A stretch of 64,000 bases of DNA from Magicicada septendecula (lineage: Eukaryota; Arthropoda; Insecta; Hemiptera; Cicadidae). This document shows, piece by piece, positions 11,779 through 21,865 of the stretch. Position 1 is the first letter of the stretch. Every line of letters begins with the position of its first letter. Position numbers and translations under genes: made by a program. A model generated the notes under the pieces. It was given only the letters and a program-made list of their open reading frames with translations, was not told the origin of the DNA and did not search any database. The stretch lies in the NCBI GenBank assembly GCA_034769895.1, contig CM068370.1, positions 39,363,344 to 39,427,343 on the forward strand, read 5' to 3'.

Positions 11779-12403
11779 ATACGAGGTTTGATCTAAACAG
11801 CACTAACGACATCAACACTGAAATAAGAAGAAGAATATATCTCGCAAATAAAACATATTATGGGTTAAAAAAGCAACTGACATCTAGCTTCATCTCAAGA
11901 ACCACGAAATGGAAAATCTACCAAACACTTATCAGGCCACTGATGACGTATGCTTCAGAAACCTGGACAGTGACAAAAAATAGCGACAGACTTCTAGGTT
12001 GCTGTAAAAGATGGATTCTAAGAATAATATTTAGAGGCGTACAAGAAAATGGAATGTGGCGCAGGCGCTATAATTATGAACTATACCATCTTTACAAAGA
12101 GCCGGACATTGTCAGGATAATCAAAATACACAGGCTAAGTTGGGTTGGACACATAGAGATAATAGAGGAAGGACAGCCTACAAAACATATTCTACCAGAA
12201 ACCAATGGGTATAGTAGAAAAATGGTAAGACCCCGAAGTAGATTCAAAGACCAGATAGATGAGGACCTTGGAAATCTGAACATAAGAAACTGGAAACCCA
12301 AAGGATGCAATAGAGAGGAATGGAATTGACTCTTGGAGCAGGCCAAGACCCACCAAGGGTTGTAGAGCCACGGTTGATTGATTGATTGATACGAGGTTGG
12401 ATC
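11779..12403 (+). mobile_element. RTE-like insertion with 15-bp target duplication inside a mariner end
   Basis: The segment 11794-12388 is bracketed by ATACGAGGTTTGATC (11779-11793) and ATACGAGGTTGGATC (12389-12403), a 15-bp duplication with one mismatch. The duplicated sequence is the left inverted terminus of the mariner that continues to 13803. The insertion ends in a GATT-type tail (about 12374-12388). It is therefore a 5'-truncated, target-primed insertion younger than the mariner. Confidence 0.88.
11803..12385 (+). pseudogene. RTE-like LINE reverse transcriptase C-terminal region
   Basis: An open plus-strand frame runs from about 11809 through 12329. It reads NDINTEIRRRIYLA, then KWKIYQTLIRPLMTYASETW (the conserved post-palm segment), KRWILRIIFRG, RYNYELYHLYKEPD, IKIHRLSWVGHIE, and near the end NLNIRNWKPKGCNREEWN. 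This order is standard for the C-terminal third of RTE-type polyproteins. The endonuclease and catalytic YADD are absent because the copy is 5' truncated. The frame is long and nearly free of stops, suggesting a relatively recent copy. It cannot be active on its own. Confidence 0.88.
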
Positions 12404-12489
12404 AAAAAGTTCGTGTTATTATTATTCCGGCTATACAATGTTTACACATTTTCCGGAACCAAAGATTAAAGAATTGATTGAATTCTCAT

Positions 12490-12910
12490 ATTCCACTGCT
12501 GCTTGTCCGTCCAAAGATCTTCTTCAATTTCTCAACATACTTCTTTCCTCAACATAGTCCGAATATCTTTTGTCCAGATGGTAGATGGTCTTCCTCTTTT
12601 CCTTCTTTCTGGTGGGGTCCATTCCATAACTCTCCTTGGTAACCTTTCTTGTGTCACTCTTTGTGTGTTCATACCAGTGCAATTTTTTTGTTTGAATAAA
12701 ATCAACAATTGAATGTTTCACATTCATTCTATCCTTAATAACTTAATTTCTAAGTCTGGATACTCTTGCCGAACGTCTCTAAAAGTCCATCTCTGCTCTC
12801 ATTAATTTTGTTCTTGTGTGTTTATTGGTAGTCCAAACTTCTGAGCCGTAAGTCATGATACTTCTAACAATGGTTTTAAATACTTCGGTTTAGTTTCTGC
12901 TGTAATTTTC
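12490..12910 (-). pseudogene. LINE reverse transcriptase C-terminal fragment
   Basis: On the minus strand MTYGSEVWTTN is followed by MRAEMDF, then the frame 12727-12524: NVKHSIVDFIQTKKLHWYEH, TKESYGMDPTRKKEKRKT, and a closing segment YHLDKRYSDYVEERSM. The layout (TYGSE.W, a basic EM-FLR stretch, a WFGH-like HWYEH, a GRP-like basic tail) is that of RTE/CR1-type C-termini. Stops interrupt it. It is antisense to the mariner in which it lies. Confidence 0.72.
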
Positions 12911-13109
12911 TTATCCCACATGATAAAAGTTCGGGTAATTTTCCACCGCTACAAGTGTCCGATTTAAAATCTATTTTTATGTGATGCTGGTACAACCGTG
13001 ATTAGTGTCAATCGTCTAAAATTTAGCCCTATTTCATGCATTGCTTAGATTTCACAGCTAACTGAGTAAGTAGTCCTTATGTGTATTAAGCTTTTTTTTG
13101 TCATTCTAC

Positions 13110-13790
13110 AATCCAAGATTGAAGAACACGGATTAAATTTTGTGTAAACTGTGAGATAAACTGCTCTGTCTTGGTATAAGTGTTTAGCAGGGTTCTGGTG
13201 AGACTGCTGTGGGTGAACAAGCGGTTTACAAGCCTCAAAGCCGTAAATGAGTTGAAGATCGCAGTTGTCAGAGAAGATTATGTTTTTATGTTCCACGAAA
13301 TTTCATCGCTAGGTGGAGTGTGGCGAATAAAGAGTACTATTCGAAAGTCTTACGCATTTGTATGACGCTATTTGTAGAAAAAGGCCAGATTTACGGAAGA
13401 ATAATTTATGAAAATTGCAGCCCGATAATGCGCCTGGACGCACGTCATTGCTTGTTAAGAATATTGCCAGGTTAGGCAAAAAAAAACCTCATAACGATGA
13501 CACGGCAACTGCCCTATTCACCAGATATATCCCAACGCGATCTTTCTTCCTCCCAATAGTGATAATTTACACGAAAGGACAACGTTTCGCGATCGTTGAA
13601 GTGTAAAACGAAAATCGCTAAGCGAGCTCAAGTCTGTACCAAAAAGTGCATGATTGAAATATTTTGAAGACTGCAAAACGGCTGGCTTAATCGTGTTACG
13701 TTCGACTGAGACTACTTTTAAGAGGGCAGTATAAGCGTCGATGAATGAAGGCATAATTTTTTTAATAAACAAGAACTGCATGGAACCTTT
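13110..13790 (+). pseudogene. mariner transposase relic
   Basis: The segment from about 13330 reads NKEYYSKVLRICMTLFVEK, a one-base shift, then PDLRKNNL, a stop, and KLQPDNAPGRTSLLVKNIAR. This matches the mariner block ending in the DNAP motif, where D is the third catalytic acid. Downstream, SLSELKSVPKSA and LKYFEDCKTAGLI resemble the mariner C-terminus. Upstream (13220-13290) VNELKIAVVREDYVF resembles the end of the N-terminal helix-turn-helix region. The middle, with the first two catalytic acids, is missing. Frameshifts and stops make it inactive. Confidence 0.75.
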
Positions 13791-13931
13791 TGATCAAACC
13801 TCGTAGACACGAAAGGAGATTGCGACGGGGGTCTGAGACCTGTCACATGGCAGAATACCAAACCATGATGATGATTATTATGATAACGACGACGACGATG
13901 ATCGTATGAAGAATATAATGATTGCTATGAA

Positions 13932-14784
13932 CAGGGCCGGCCCCAGCGCTTCTGCCGCCCTGTGCAGTATTTATTAGTGCCGTCCCCTCCCTATTTTAAC
14001 TCTGAACACATTCACGCACACTAGACCTACGCTAAAGATACGGCGATTACCTTCAAATGACGACTAGGAATGTTTGCATTATTGTGTTTAACAAATAACT
14101 AGAACTTTTTTGCGTTTAGATGCGGCGAACGGCTACAATAAAAATTGTAGAGATACTACAAGGAATCGTGAGACAACAGAAATGTATCCCTATGTGATGA
14201 CTTAAAATTAAAACACTAACTAAAATTCATTATGATTGAAATATAACAAAAGTAATGTACCATATACCTTAGTTAAAGAATACCGTCTAGCTTTTGCACT
14301 TCCGAATTCCTTTATGACTTCGTCGTAATCAAGTGATTCAGCTAACTGATGTTCTATAGATATAGTTGCCAGACCACTCAGGCGAGTCTCGGACATAGGC
14401 CAACTCGATCAGAGATAAGTTTTAATAAGTTTGAGCTTCGAGAAAGTCCTTTCTCCGCTTGCCACTGTCACAGGTAATGTTAGCAAAATTCTTATGGCGA
14501 TATCAGCATTTGGCGCGAACTCTTGAATATATTTTAAAGTCTCGACAGGCGTACTTTTACGTTTTATAGTTGTTAAAGCACTTTAAGTTCATCCTGTAAA
14601 TCAGTAGCACTGACGTCTTTTGATTCACCATGAGTTAAGCCATTACACAGTTTAGTACACTTCTCCGACAAGACTTCAATATTTTTCTCTCAATTTCAAA
14701 ACTTAATATCCCGGAATCTGCCGCCCTTTAAATTTTGCCGCCCTGGGCGGTGACACGGTTCGCCCCTGCCTGGAGCCGGGTCTG
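13932..14784 (-). mobile_element. hAT element, internally deleted
   Basis: Termini: CAGGGCCGGCCCCAG at the left and, reversed, CAGACCCGGCTCCAGG at the right. Flanks GCTATGAA (13924-13931) and GCTGTGAA (14785-14792) form an 8-bp target duplication with one mismatch. A hAT C-terminal dimerisation relic lies inside on the minus strand. Length is 853 bp against roughly 2.5-4 kb for complete hATs. Confidence 0.88.
14290..14560 (-). pseudogene. hAT transposase C-terminal dimerisation (hATC) relic
   Basis: The minus strand reads KYIQEFAPNADIAIRILLTL then PVTVASGERTFSKLKLIKTY, the hallmark hATC block (PVTVASGERTFSKLK). After a stop and a frameshift come SETRLSGLATISIEHQLAE and YDEVIKEFGSAKA, the usual tail of zinc-finger MYM-type hAT transposases. 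The RNaseH-like catalytic core and the N-terminal zinc finger are absent. The sequence is well preserved apart from the shift, so the element is not very old. Confidence 0.88.
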
Positions 14785-14799
14785 GCTGTGAACCTAATA

Positions 14800-15171
14800 C
14801 AGGCTCGCCTGTAGTAGCCTAAAAATTATTTTTTTTTAAACGCTGCGCAGTAATAATAAAGACACAATTGACCGGCATTGTAAATATCTTCAGATTGGCC
14901 ATACACGTGCTCCTGCTGGCGCTCACGCAGTGGTATGTGTGTGCGTGCTATTGAAGTGTGTTTACGCTCTACATTGTGTTCGGTTAATGCAATCTGTTGC
15001 GGGAAGCGTGTCTTTACAAAACCGCCTTCGGGCTTAATTTGGGTCGCTCCGAATTTGGCCGGCCGGTTTGGCTAAATAAAATATTGGTTTCAGTATAACA
15101 AAATCACGAGTACGGAGATGACATAACAGAATGTTAGTTATATTCAATAGAAGTGATTGATGTGCCATGGT

Positions 15172-15207
<36 letters not shown>

Positions 15208-15590
15208 CCACAAACATTTTAATCGTCTCTGACCCAAGGTTTGCTTATTGGGCTACTTCAGGCGTATATTACGGATCACTATTACTACAACTATTACGGA
15301 TCTCACTCATGGATAGTTTAACGCCTTAAAAATAATTATTTTTATTTAGTCTCTGTTTGAATACTTAATTTTTTATTTATTTAACATTTTAAAAATGAAT
15401 TCTTAATTTTGTTGCTATTATTCGTAATTATCAAAATATAAAGTTTTGCAAAACTTGGACTATCATCAAAAATTTCTTTGTTCTTAATGCTCATTACAGA
15501 ATTGTGATAACATGCAAGTGAGACTTTAATACTGTCTTACAGGATATTACATCGCCTCAAACTCGGCCTTTGCGTACTCTATAAACCTAC
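14800..15590. other. Unassigned DNA with a short CT microsatellite
   Basis: A (CT)n run lies at 15176-15204. No supported gene. Confidence 0.45.
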
Positions 15591-15599
15591 TATTCCATA

Positions 15600-15965
15600 T
15601 CAATAACATCAGCATTGTCTTCACCAAGAATTAAACCAAAAACGGTGTGTTTCGGTCCCAGACTAGAGCTGGTCAATCCAGTGCTTCTTCGGGCGCCCCA
15701 CGCTTCTCCGTCCTTTCGGCTTGTAATTCAGTTGCTGTTGGGCATCCATTCAATTAAGATGATGCGGCCACTTTAGCCGATATCGGGCAGTCGTATCAAG
15801 TATAGGCTACTCATAATATTTAGTTCCTGCCGTACGTCGACATTTCTTTTGTGACCTTGAAGCGTACATCCTGCCACGTGCCTGAGAAATCTCACTTCGG
15901 CCGCTTGAATACGACTGGCCTGCCTACTCCGCATAACATATTAATTCTCAAGTTATCAGGAATCA
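15600..15965 (-). pseudogene. RTE-like LINE 3' fragment (subfamily 1)
   Basis: Aligns by eye with the minus-strand copy at 53945-54570 and the plus-strand copies at 34124, 49730 and 52400. Shared blocks are CACGTGCCTGAGAAATCTCA, TTCCTGCCGTA and GGGCGCCCCACGCTTCTCCG. It covers the end of the RT protein and the 3' untranslated region. It is more diverged than its relatives and has several indels. No open frame survives. Confidence 0.75.
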
Positions 15966-16117
15966 TCCTCTTTCCTAGAAGTACATACTAAAAATTTCTT
16001 TATCGAGTTACAAATTATCTGTCAGCATTCAGTTTCCGATCGACTCCACGAAAGATGAACTGATCATTAACTGTTTTTTTTTTCCCGACGACGTTTATAA
16101 GACGACAGAGTAAAGAT

Positions 16118-16491
16118 CAGGGGCGTATTTACGGGGGGGGACGGGACTGGACCCCCTCCAGAGGGTCGAAAAAGTTGACGAATTTTTATTATTTTCTTAA
16201 TTTTTAGGCTTTTTATGAATTTTTTAGCTGTGTACGCTAAGTCTTTTTTAAATATAAAAACAGGTTTATTACACAGCATTAGCGTATACGTTTGGAACAT
16301 CAAATATAGGAAAATCAATTCAGTCAATGAGTATCTTGTAAACAATGTTTAAATAACGCGTATTTTATTGTATTATTACCGTTTATTTTAATGTGACTAA
16401 TTTCAACCACGTTAAAGATAGTAATGTTGATTAGTCTTAACTTGTTTTTTCTTTTGACCCTCCCCAAGAGTAAATTCTAGATACGCCACTG
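16118..16491. mobile_element. hAT MITE with 8-bp target duplication
   Basis: Ends CAGGGGCGTATTTACGG (left) and, reversed, CAGTGGCGTATCTAGAATT (right). Flanks GTAAAGAT (16110-16117) and GTAAAGAC (16492-16499) match at 7 of 8. Length is 374 bp. The interior is AT rich and non-coding; the 92-codon frame inside is incidental. Confidence 0.88.
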
Positions 16492-16499
16492 GTAAAGAC

Positions 16500-16920
16500 G
16501 ACATTTTAGCAGCGCCTTATACAATTAACTATGCTGTGATTACACACTAACTTTGTCCGCTCTCTATAATGTGAATCACTTTACGTTTTCAGTCTTCAAA
16601 CTCCTTTTTAAGCTCTACAGAGGGTAGACGAACGTCATAAAAACAAAATACATCGATACGTAAGAATGTATAATTACCTGTACCTATCTCTTCCTCCTCT
16701 GGAAATACTACGTTGCAGCGTTGGTTGCCACTGCCCCGACACAGACCTAAAAACAGAGCAAATATTTTCTGTGTATTATTATTATTTTCTGTCACTTAAT
16801 AGAAACTAAGGAAAGTACATACTTTTTTATTGGTTTCTTGAAATTTAATTTCACTTCTAATATTGTTATATTGTATTATAAAATGATACAATTATTTACC
16901 AATTATACAATTATTTATTT
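16500..16920. other. Unassigned DNA between a hAT MITE and a mariner
   Basis: A 68-codon minus-strand frame (16589-16795) has no recognisable motif. No gene supported. Confidence 0.4.
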
Positions 16921-16923
16921 TTA

Positions 16924-18212
16924 CGAGGATTGTTCAATAGAAACACGTTTAGACGCTGTAAAGGATTTTTTTTTTATTCAACGATTTTAAATTAACATTA
17001 ACATTAAGGTATGAGTCCCATTGTTGGTATTGTCCCACTAATCTGTAGATTCCCTGCTGGTAAAATTCTTGCGGCTGTTTGCGGAACCAAACAGCAAACT
17101 CTACCTCAGCGTCCAATTTAAACCGCCGTCCTTTTAGTGATTTCTTTAATGGGCCACTTACACGATAATCGCACTGGGACAAGTCGGGACTGTAAGGTGG
17201 ATGTTGTAAGACTTACCACTTTATACGACCAAGCAGATCTTGAATCGTTTGGGCTACATGGGGTAGCATTATTATGCAGAAGAATGACACCATTTGTGAG
17301 TTTCCGGGACGTTTATTCTTGATGCTGACCCGTAAGCGTTTTAAGCTGTTTGCATATCGCTCAGCGTTTATGTTGGCACCAGGTTCTTTAAAATCTAAGA
17401 GCAGCGCACCCTGATAATCATAAAATACGGTCACCATTACTTTTCCTGCCGAAGGTTGGGACCGACATGTTTTCGCCTTCGGAGATTGTGGATGCTTCCA
17501 CTGCATACTCTGACGTTTGAATTCTGGTTCGTAGTGATAACACCAAGACTCATCACCGGCAACAATTTGGTGTACAAAGGACAAAGGCATTACCTTGTTG
17601 ATAGCGCATCAAATGCTGTAGTGATAAGGCCGAACAAAAATGTTTTTGCTCATCAGTCATGGAATCCACTGAGCAGCAACTTTGTGATAGCCAAGACGCT
17701 ATTCAACTATGAATGATGGACTGAACAGTTCCCACTCTGATGCTCCACATTTGAGAAAGTTCTGTAACATTGCTACGCCTATTTGCGCGTAAAGCAGTTT
17801 CCAGCTGTCTCACATTTTCATCTGATGGTGCAACACGTGCAGGCCCGGAACAGGCCAAATCTTTAGTGGATTTTCTTCCTTGTCGAAATGTATTGCACCA
17901 TTCAACCACTGCCGTATGAGAATAACTATAGTCACCATATACAGCTTTCATTCTTGTATAAATTTCCATTGACTGACGCCCCTCAGCGGCCAAAAACTGA
18001 ATAACGGCACTCAGATTATCTTTAGACGGATTTTCTATCATAGATGCTATTTTTCAGCCCAGTCACAACGCTTAGAAAATAGCAAACTGCAAATATTTTT
18101 GACAGACGCGTCACCAGTACTTAAACAGACAATATAAACAAATGAATTCAGTTGCCATGACGACGAAGTCACGGCTGCGCAGATCAAACGCGTTTCTGTT
18201 GAACAATCCTCG
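16924..18212 (-). mobile_element. Full-length mariner
   Basis: Inverted termini: CGAGGATTGTTCAATAGAAA at 16924 and, reversed, CGAGGATTGTTCAACAGAAA ending at 18212, with the match running about 29 bp at two mismatches. The left flank is TA; the right flank has decayed to AA. Total length 1289 bp is typical of mariner. It contains one antisense transposase gene, now broken. Confidence 0.93.
16949..18041 (-). pseudogene. mariner transposase (SETMAR-like family), frameshifted
   Basis: The minus-strand start at 18041 gives MIENPSKDNLSAVIQFLAAE and continues to VGTVQSIIHS (17703), the paired helix-turn-helix DNA-binding half. After a frameshifted linker containing MTDEQKHFCSALSLQHLMRY, the catalytic half reads VAGDESWCYHYEPEFKRQ (first Asp) and VTVFYDYQGALLLDF (second Asp). 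The third motif, normally HDNARPHVA, is hit twice: the Asp codon has become Asn and a base is lost nearby. The C-terminus continues at 17182-16949 with GPLKKSLKGRRFKLDAEVE. All domains are present (about 364 codons), so only point mutations and small indels killed it. Confidence 0.92.
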
Positions 18213-18214
18213 AA

Positions 18215-18650
18215 TTATATTTCTTAAGCAAGACATCAAATGTACTTGCAGAAGGAATCTTGCAGCATAATATGTTGGTACATACTTACAACGTTTGATA
18301 TCACACCATATATCTACAGAAATGAAAGAGTAGTTACACTATTCCACACCAAATGTTTTTTTCCTTTAATAATAATTGAATCAGTGGTTTTGAAAAGGGC
18401 ATCAGTCACATTTTTTGAGAAAATGGCATATGAGTTGTTTTTCATTCTATAAGCCTAGATTTACCATTTTACATGAAAAGGCCACCAGTCCAATGCTCAG
18501 TACGGCTACACTATGCCATTCAATATTGTGTTTGTTTTGAAAGGGGCATCAGTCCTGGACTCATGTTTTTTTCAAAACAACTACGCTGGCGCTGCTGGAC
18601 AGCCATATTATTAAACACTGCCAATCCCACAATCCTACACAATACTGTTA
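18215..18650. other. Possible upstream remnant of the transposon-domain pseudogene
   Basis: Short phrases AAAGGGCATCAGTC-like recur near 18398, 18478 and 18541. No clear frame. Confidence 0.35.
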
Positions 18651-18654
18651 TTGT

Positions 18655-19360
18655 TTGTTGTTGATGGCAAAGCACAAATCAAAGAAATTTAACAATAAAC
18701 TGCATGAGGTTAGTGAAACGTGTAAGAATAAAGATGATATTGAATGTATCTGTTTTGAATATATGCAGAATCTCCCTCACGTACCTGTTCAGGAAGTTTT
18801 CTACTTAAGCCAACTGTGGGTTTATGTTTTCTGTACTCACGATATAAAAATAGGGCCATCACAGTATCACTTATACCATGAAGATTTGGGTAAAAGAGAT
18901 CCAAATGAAGTTTGAACTTTCCTTCATGATTATATTCCTAATAATATTCCACAAACTACAAAAGTTCTTCATTTGTTCTCGGATGCCTGTGGAGCCCAAA
19001 ACAGGAACAATACTGCTATCCGTTACTTGATAACCCTGGTTTCTTCTGGACGACTCGAAAAAGTTATCCAATACTATCCCATAAGGGGACACTCATTTTT
19101 CCCCTGTGATCGTAAGTTTGGAGTTATAAAGAGACACATAAGATGAAGTGATTGCATTTACTTGCCTACAGAATATGCAAAGACGGTGGCATAATCAAGT
19201 TTAAGCTGCAAATTTACCAGTGTATTACACAAGGAAATCTTTTTTGTTCATTACAATGCATGGTGGACAAATTTCTACAAGTAGAAAGTTTTGTCCATAA
19301 AATCTTTGGAAAAGAAAATCCCTATAAATGGAAAAGTAGATTTTACTATTTCCAGGTACT
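18655..19360 (+). pseudogene. Transposon-type conserved domain protein (DUF7869-like), nonsense-disrupted
   Basis: One plus-strand frame runs from 18655 through about 19174 with only a few stops. It reads CICFEYMQNLPHVPVQEVFY, LSQLWVYVFCTHDIKIG, a TGA at 18913, then TTKVLHLFSDACGAQNRN, AIRYLITLVSSGRLEKV and YYPIRGHSFFPCDRKFGV, then another TGA and SDCIYLPTEYAK. The blocks FSDACGxQNxN and GHSFxPxDRxFG are, as I recall, the signature of a domain widespread in insect repeat-derived proteins and named DUF7869. Its biochemical role is not established; I infer a transposase-like origin. Decay continues to about 19360. Confidence 0.7.
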
Positions 19361-19384
19361 GAATTTGCTACACTTTCCGATTCT

Positions 19385-19610
19385 ATGGATTTGCAGATCT
19401 GGGTCTTCTTCTTGCATGCCTCCTATTTTCAGATATTCTGTTTTAGTAGTGTTTATGTAAGTCCCCATTTATCGTACTCCTCTTTCAATTTTCTAAACAC
19501 ATAGTCTGTGTGTCGTCCTCGTCACAGGCTATAATTACCTGATCGTCGGCAAATAGGAGAGTTGTTAAGCACTGCTCATCCATTTGAATTCCCATTCCTT
19601 GTTTTTCTTC
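19385..19610 (-). pseudogene. RTE-like LINE palm-domain fragment
   Basis: The minus strand reads TTLLFADDQVIIACDEDDTQ, containing FADD, the catalytic RT motif. A degenerate continuation follows with KRSTINGDLHKHY and ENRRHARRRPRS. It is a short fragment without the C-terminal half. Confidence 0.72.
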
Positions 19611-19619
19611 TCCGTTACA

Positions 19620-20505
19620 CATTTTCAAAATTCTTTGTTAAAAAACGTAGCCAAGTCTGTGCTCCTAAGTGTCACGTAACTTGCAGACGTCAAACGTTCC
19701 TTTAAATAAATCGTAAAGAATTGTTGCACAAACAAACATAATGCAATCGTCAGTTCCTCTGTCGGCGGTCGCCACGCGGTTGTGGTCAGTCACAAATTGG
19801 CCGTAACAGCCTGTTTAAAGTTATCCGTCTGTGATTCCTTGTTTTGACGAAACCATACTGCGCAACCCTAATACCAGTGTAGACAAATACAATACCTATA
19901 ATAACGCAATTTGACATTATGTAATTACCGTAATGGCCACCTACTTCGGGGCCATGAATGATGATGACGCGTCTCAGGTTTTCAGAAAATACCGTGTTAC
20001 AATATGACAAACTCTTCATGACGTCATACAGTTGTTATTTCTTCTCCTTGTCATTCTCCTTCTTCTTCTTCTTCTTCTTCTGACTCTACATCCGTCTGTG
20101 GGATTTGTCTTCTTCTGTTTCTTCTTCTTCACTACACGGCTTGGGCTATAGCCTGTTTCGACTTCACAGAGTCTCTGACCATATTTATCTGTTGAATTAT
20201 TCGAGTAAACTAAATTTTACGTGGAAGGGTTAGACCGGGAATGGCCCTGTCTAACCATTGTAAATTAAGAAATTAGAATGAGAAACGAAATACACCCTAG
20301 CCCTCGAGTACTCTAATAGCGTCGGGGTTAGACAGAATAAGAGTCAGTCAAGAGAGTCTAGACAGGAAAGATCGGGATTGCCAAACCCGTATCCACAAGA
20401 TGTGGACCCCTGATGTGATTACTATAAAGATACGGTATAGTAAATAATCCCGGTAGTGACCATAGTCTACCTCAGTACGGGGTAATTTGGCGAAAAACAA
20501 TTTTG
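19620..20505. other. Unassigned intergenic DNA with TTC-rich patch
   Basis: Interrupted TTC runs occur at 20060-20130. They may be the tail of a lost LINE, but no coding remnant is adjacent. Confidence 0.4.
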
Positions 20506-20585
20506 CACTGAAGGTGGCCGCCGATGGCGAGGCCGAAACGCTGTACTTAACATCTTTAGACCACGGCCTAACAGCCCGGCTAACT
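20505..20585 (+). mobile_element. Penelope-type terminal-repeat fragment
   Basis: Contains the right-arm block also seen at 1307-1380: a hammerhead-like core (CTGAAGG, T, helix II GGCC/GGCC, GAAAC), then TAGACCACGGCCTAACAGCC. The core A9 has changed to G. Confidence 0.55.
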
Positions 20586-20817
20586 ATACTTTGAATACCT
20601 TAGTACTGGTCATAATTAAAAGCACGTTATATAATACACTGATTCTCTCAAGTATTACTGTATATACATTTTCACTTGGGTAATATAATATTCTAAAAAG
20701 TATGTATACGATTCATAAACATGTGCATATATAAGAAAACAACACACATTACCTAAGTGGTAAAACCATACTTCAAAAAATTTTAACATGTAAACAGACA
20801 GACGTGTGTGTGTATGT

Positions 20818-20835
20818 ATAATAATAATAATAATA

Positions 20836-20874
<39 letters not shown>

Positions 20875-20875
20875 T
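20818..20875. repeat. (ATT)n microsatellite
   Basis: ATA/TTA trinucleotide run with a phase flip near 20837. Confidence 0.9.
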
Positions 20876-20958
20876 TTAGATGTATTACTGTATATTATTA
20901 TTTTTATAATATTGAATCCTTCCTCTTCATTCGTTCCTCTCTATGTTTCGACATATAC

Positions 20959-20960
<2 letters not shown>

Positions 20961-20992
<32 letters not shown>
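20961..20992. repeat. (AT)n microsatellite
   Basis: Pure AT dinucleotide run. Confidence 0.9.
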
Positions 20993-20994
<2 letters not shown>

Positions 20995-21004
20995 CTTTAA
21001 TATT

Positions 21005-21100
21005 TATAACTAAATTTAGCTCAAGATATACTTTTTTCCTATTAGGAACATGTTTCGAGAGTTCCTGTTCTCTCATCTTCAGCCTTCGCCATCTTGTTTC
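21005..21100 (-). mobile_element. Penelope-like terminal repeat with hammerhead core
   Basis: Minus-strand core at 21052-21082: CTGAAGA, T, GAGAG, loop, CTCTC, GAAAC. Flanks match those of the repeat at 21784-21860, including GGAACATGTTTCGAGAG on the plus strand. Confidence 0.68.
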
Positions 21101-21176
21101 GTATATATATTCAAACACTTTTTGCTGCAGTCTATTTCTTGATGTATATAATATATTTAATATTTATGACTTTACC

Positions 21177-21254
21177 TCAAGATGTTTTTTCCTTATTTGG
21201 AACATGTTTCCGGACACTATGTGTTCCCATCCTAATTTCCTAATTTTGAATCTT
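21177..21254 (-). mobile_element. Degraded Penelope-like terminal repeat
   Basis: Shares ACCTCAAGATGTTTTTTCC and GGAACATGTTTCCGGACAC with the copies at 22212 and 21784, but the CTGA half of the ribozyme core is deleted. Confidence 0.6.
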
Positions 21255-21500
21255 CTATAATTGATTTATATCATTTTGTATCCATAATTTTTGTGCTTGT
21301 TTTATTGTTTTTTGTGCAGTTATATTTTTGTTGTTTGTATTTATGTTAATGTAATTAGGTGACAATTTGTGTTTTTGGCATTGTCTGTTGAAGTATACAT
21401 TCATCTTTGTGTTCACTAGTTGTTTCTTTCGTGTTTGAAATTTATTTAATAATTTGGTAATGTGGTTATTTGGAAGTGTGGTTATGTTATTTAAGCACAT
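21255..21500 (-). pseudogene. Penelope-like element N-terminal region
   Basis: A minus-strand frame of 81 codons includes KLLNKFQTRKKQLVNTK, VYFNRQCQKHKLSPNYINI and AQKTIKQAQKLWIQND. The pattern (a basic helix, then F-RC---KL-P--I, then a second helix) resembles the conserved N-terminal region that precedes the RT in Penelope/Neptune elements. It stops just where a degraded terminal repeat begins (21254), so almost all the RT and the endonuclease are deleted. It lies downstream (in the minus sense) of the C-terminal piece of another copy, giving a tandem head-to-tail arrangement typical of Penelope-like elements. The assignment rests on motif resemblance and context. Confidence 0.55.
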
Positions 21501-21783
21501 GTTAATATTATATTTATGTGAGAGATAATTTGATATACATTTATTTTTCCGGTTAACTGATTGTTGGTTTTCACTTTATTATTGTTATTCACTTCACTAT
21601 TTTTTTCTCAATACACTGTTGTCTTGATTTGCTTAATACCCTCACGTTTTGTTCTGTTCACTATTTTCACTTTAGGCTTATTTACCTTGTATGGTATTAT
21701 TAATTAATTCAAACACTTTTTGCTACAGTCTATTTCTTGATGTATATAAATAATATTTAGTATTTAAAATTTATAATTATATT

Positions 21784-21865
21784 ACCTCAAGATGTTCTTT
21801 TCCTTATTTGGAACATGTTTCGAGAGTTCCTGTTCTCTCATCTTCAGCCTTCGCGAAATGGTCTT
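21784..21865 (-). mobile_element. Penelope-like terminal repeat
   Basis: Same module as at 21005-21100. It contains the ribozyme core at 21817-21847 and overlaps the end of the adjacent minus-strand reading frame. Confidence 0.68.

Larger units (their letters stand above)
12392..13803 (+). mobile_element. mariner element, internally disrupted
   Basis: The left end CGAGGTTGGATCAAAAAG (12392) and the right end, reversed, CGAGGTTTGATCAAAAGG (ending 13803) are inverted copies. The right flank is TA (13804-13805). The left TA is 12390-12391, or 11780-11781 before the RTE insertion. The interior holds a mariner transposase relic (13110-13790) and an antisense LINE fragment (12490-12910), so this element has been hit at least twice. 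Confidence 0.82.

Noticed and set aside
20060..20130. LINE tail
   Set aside because: TTC-rich patch is interrupted and no adjacent RT-like coding could be read.
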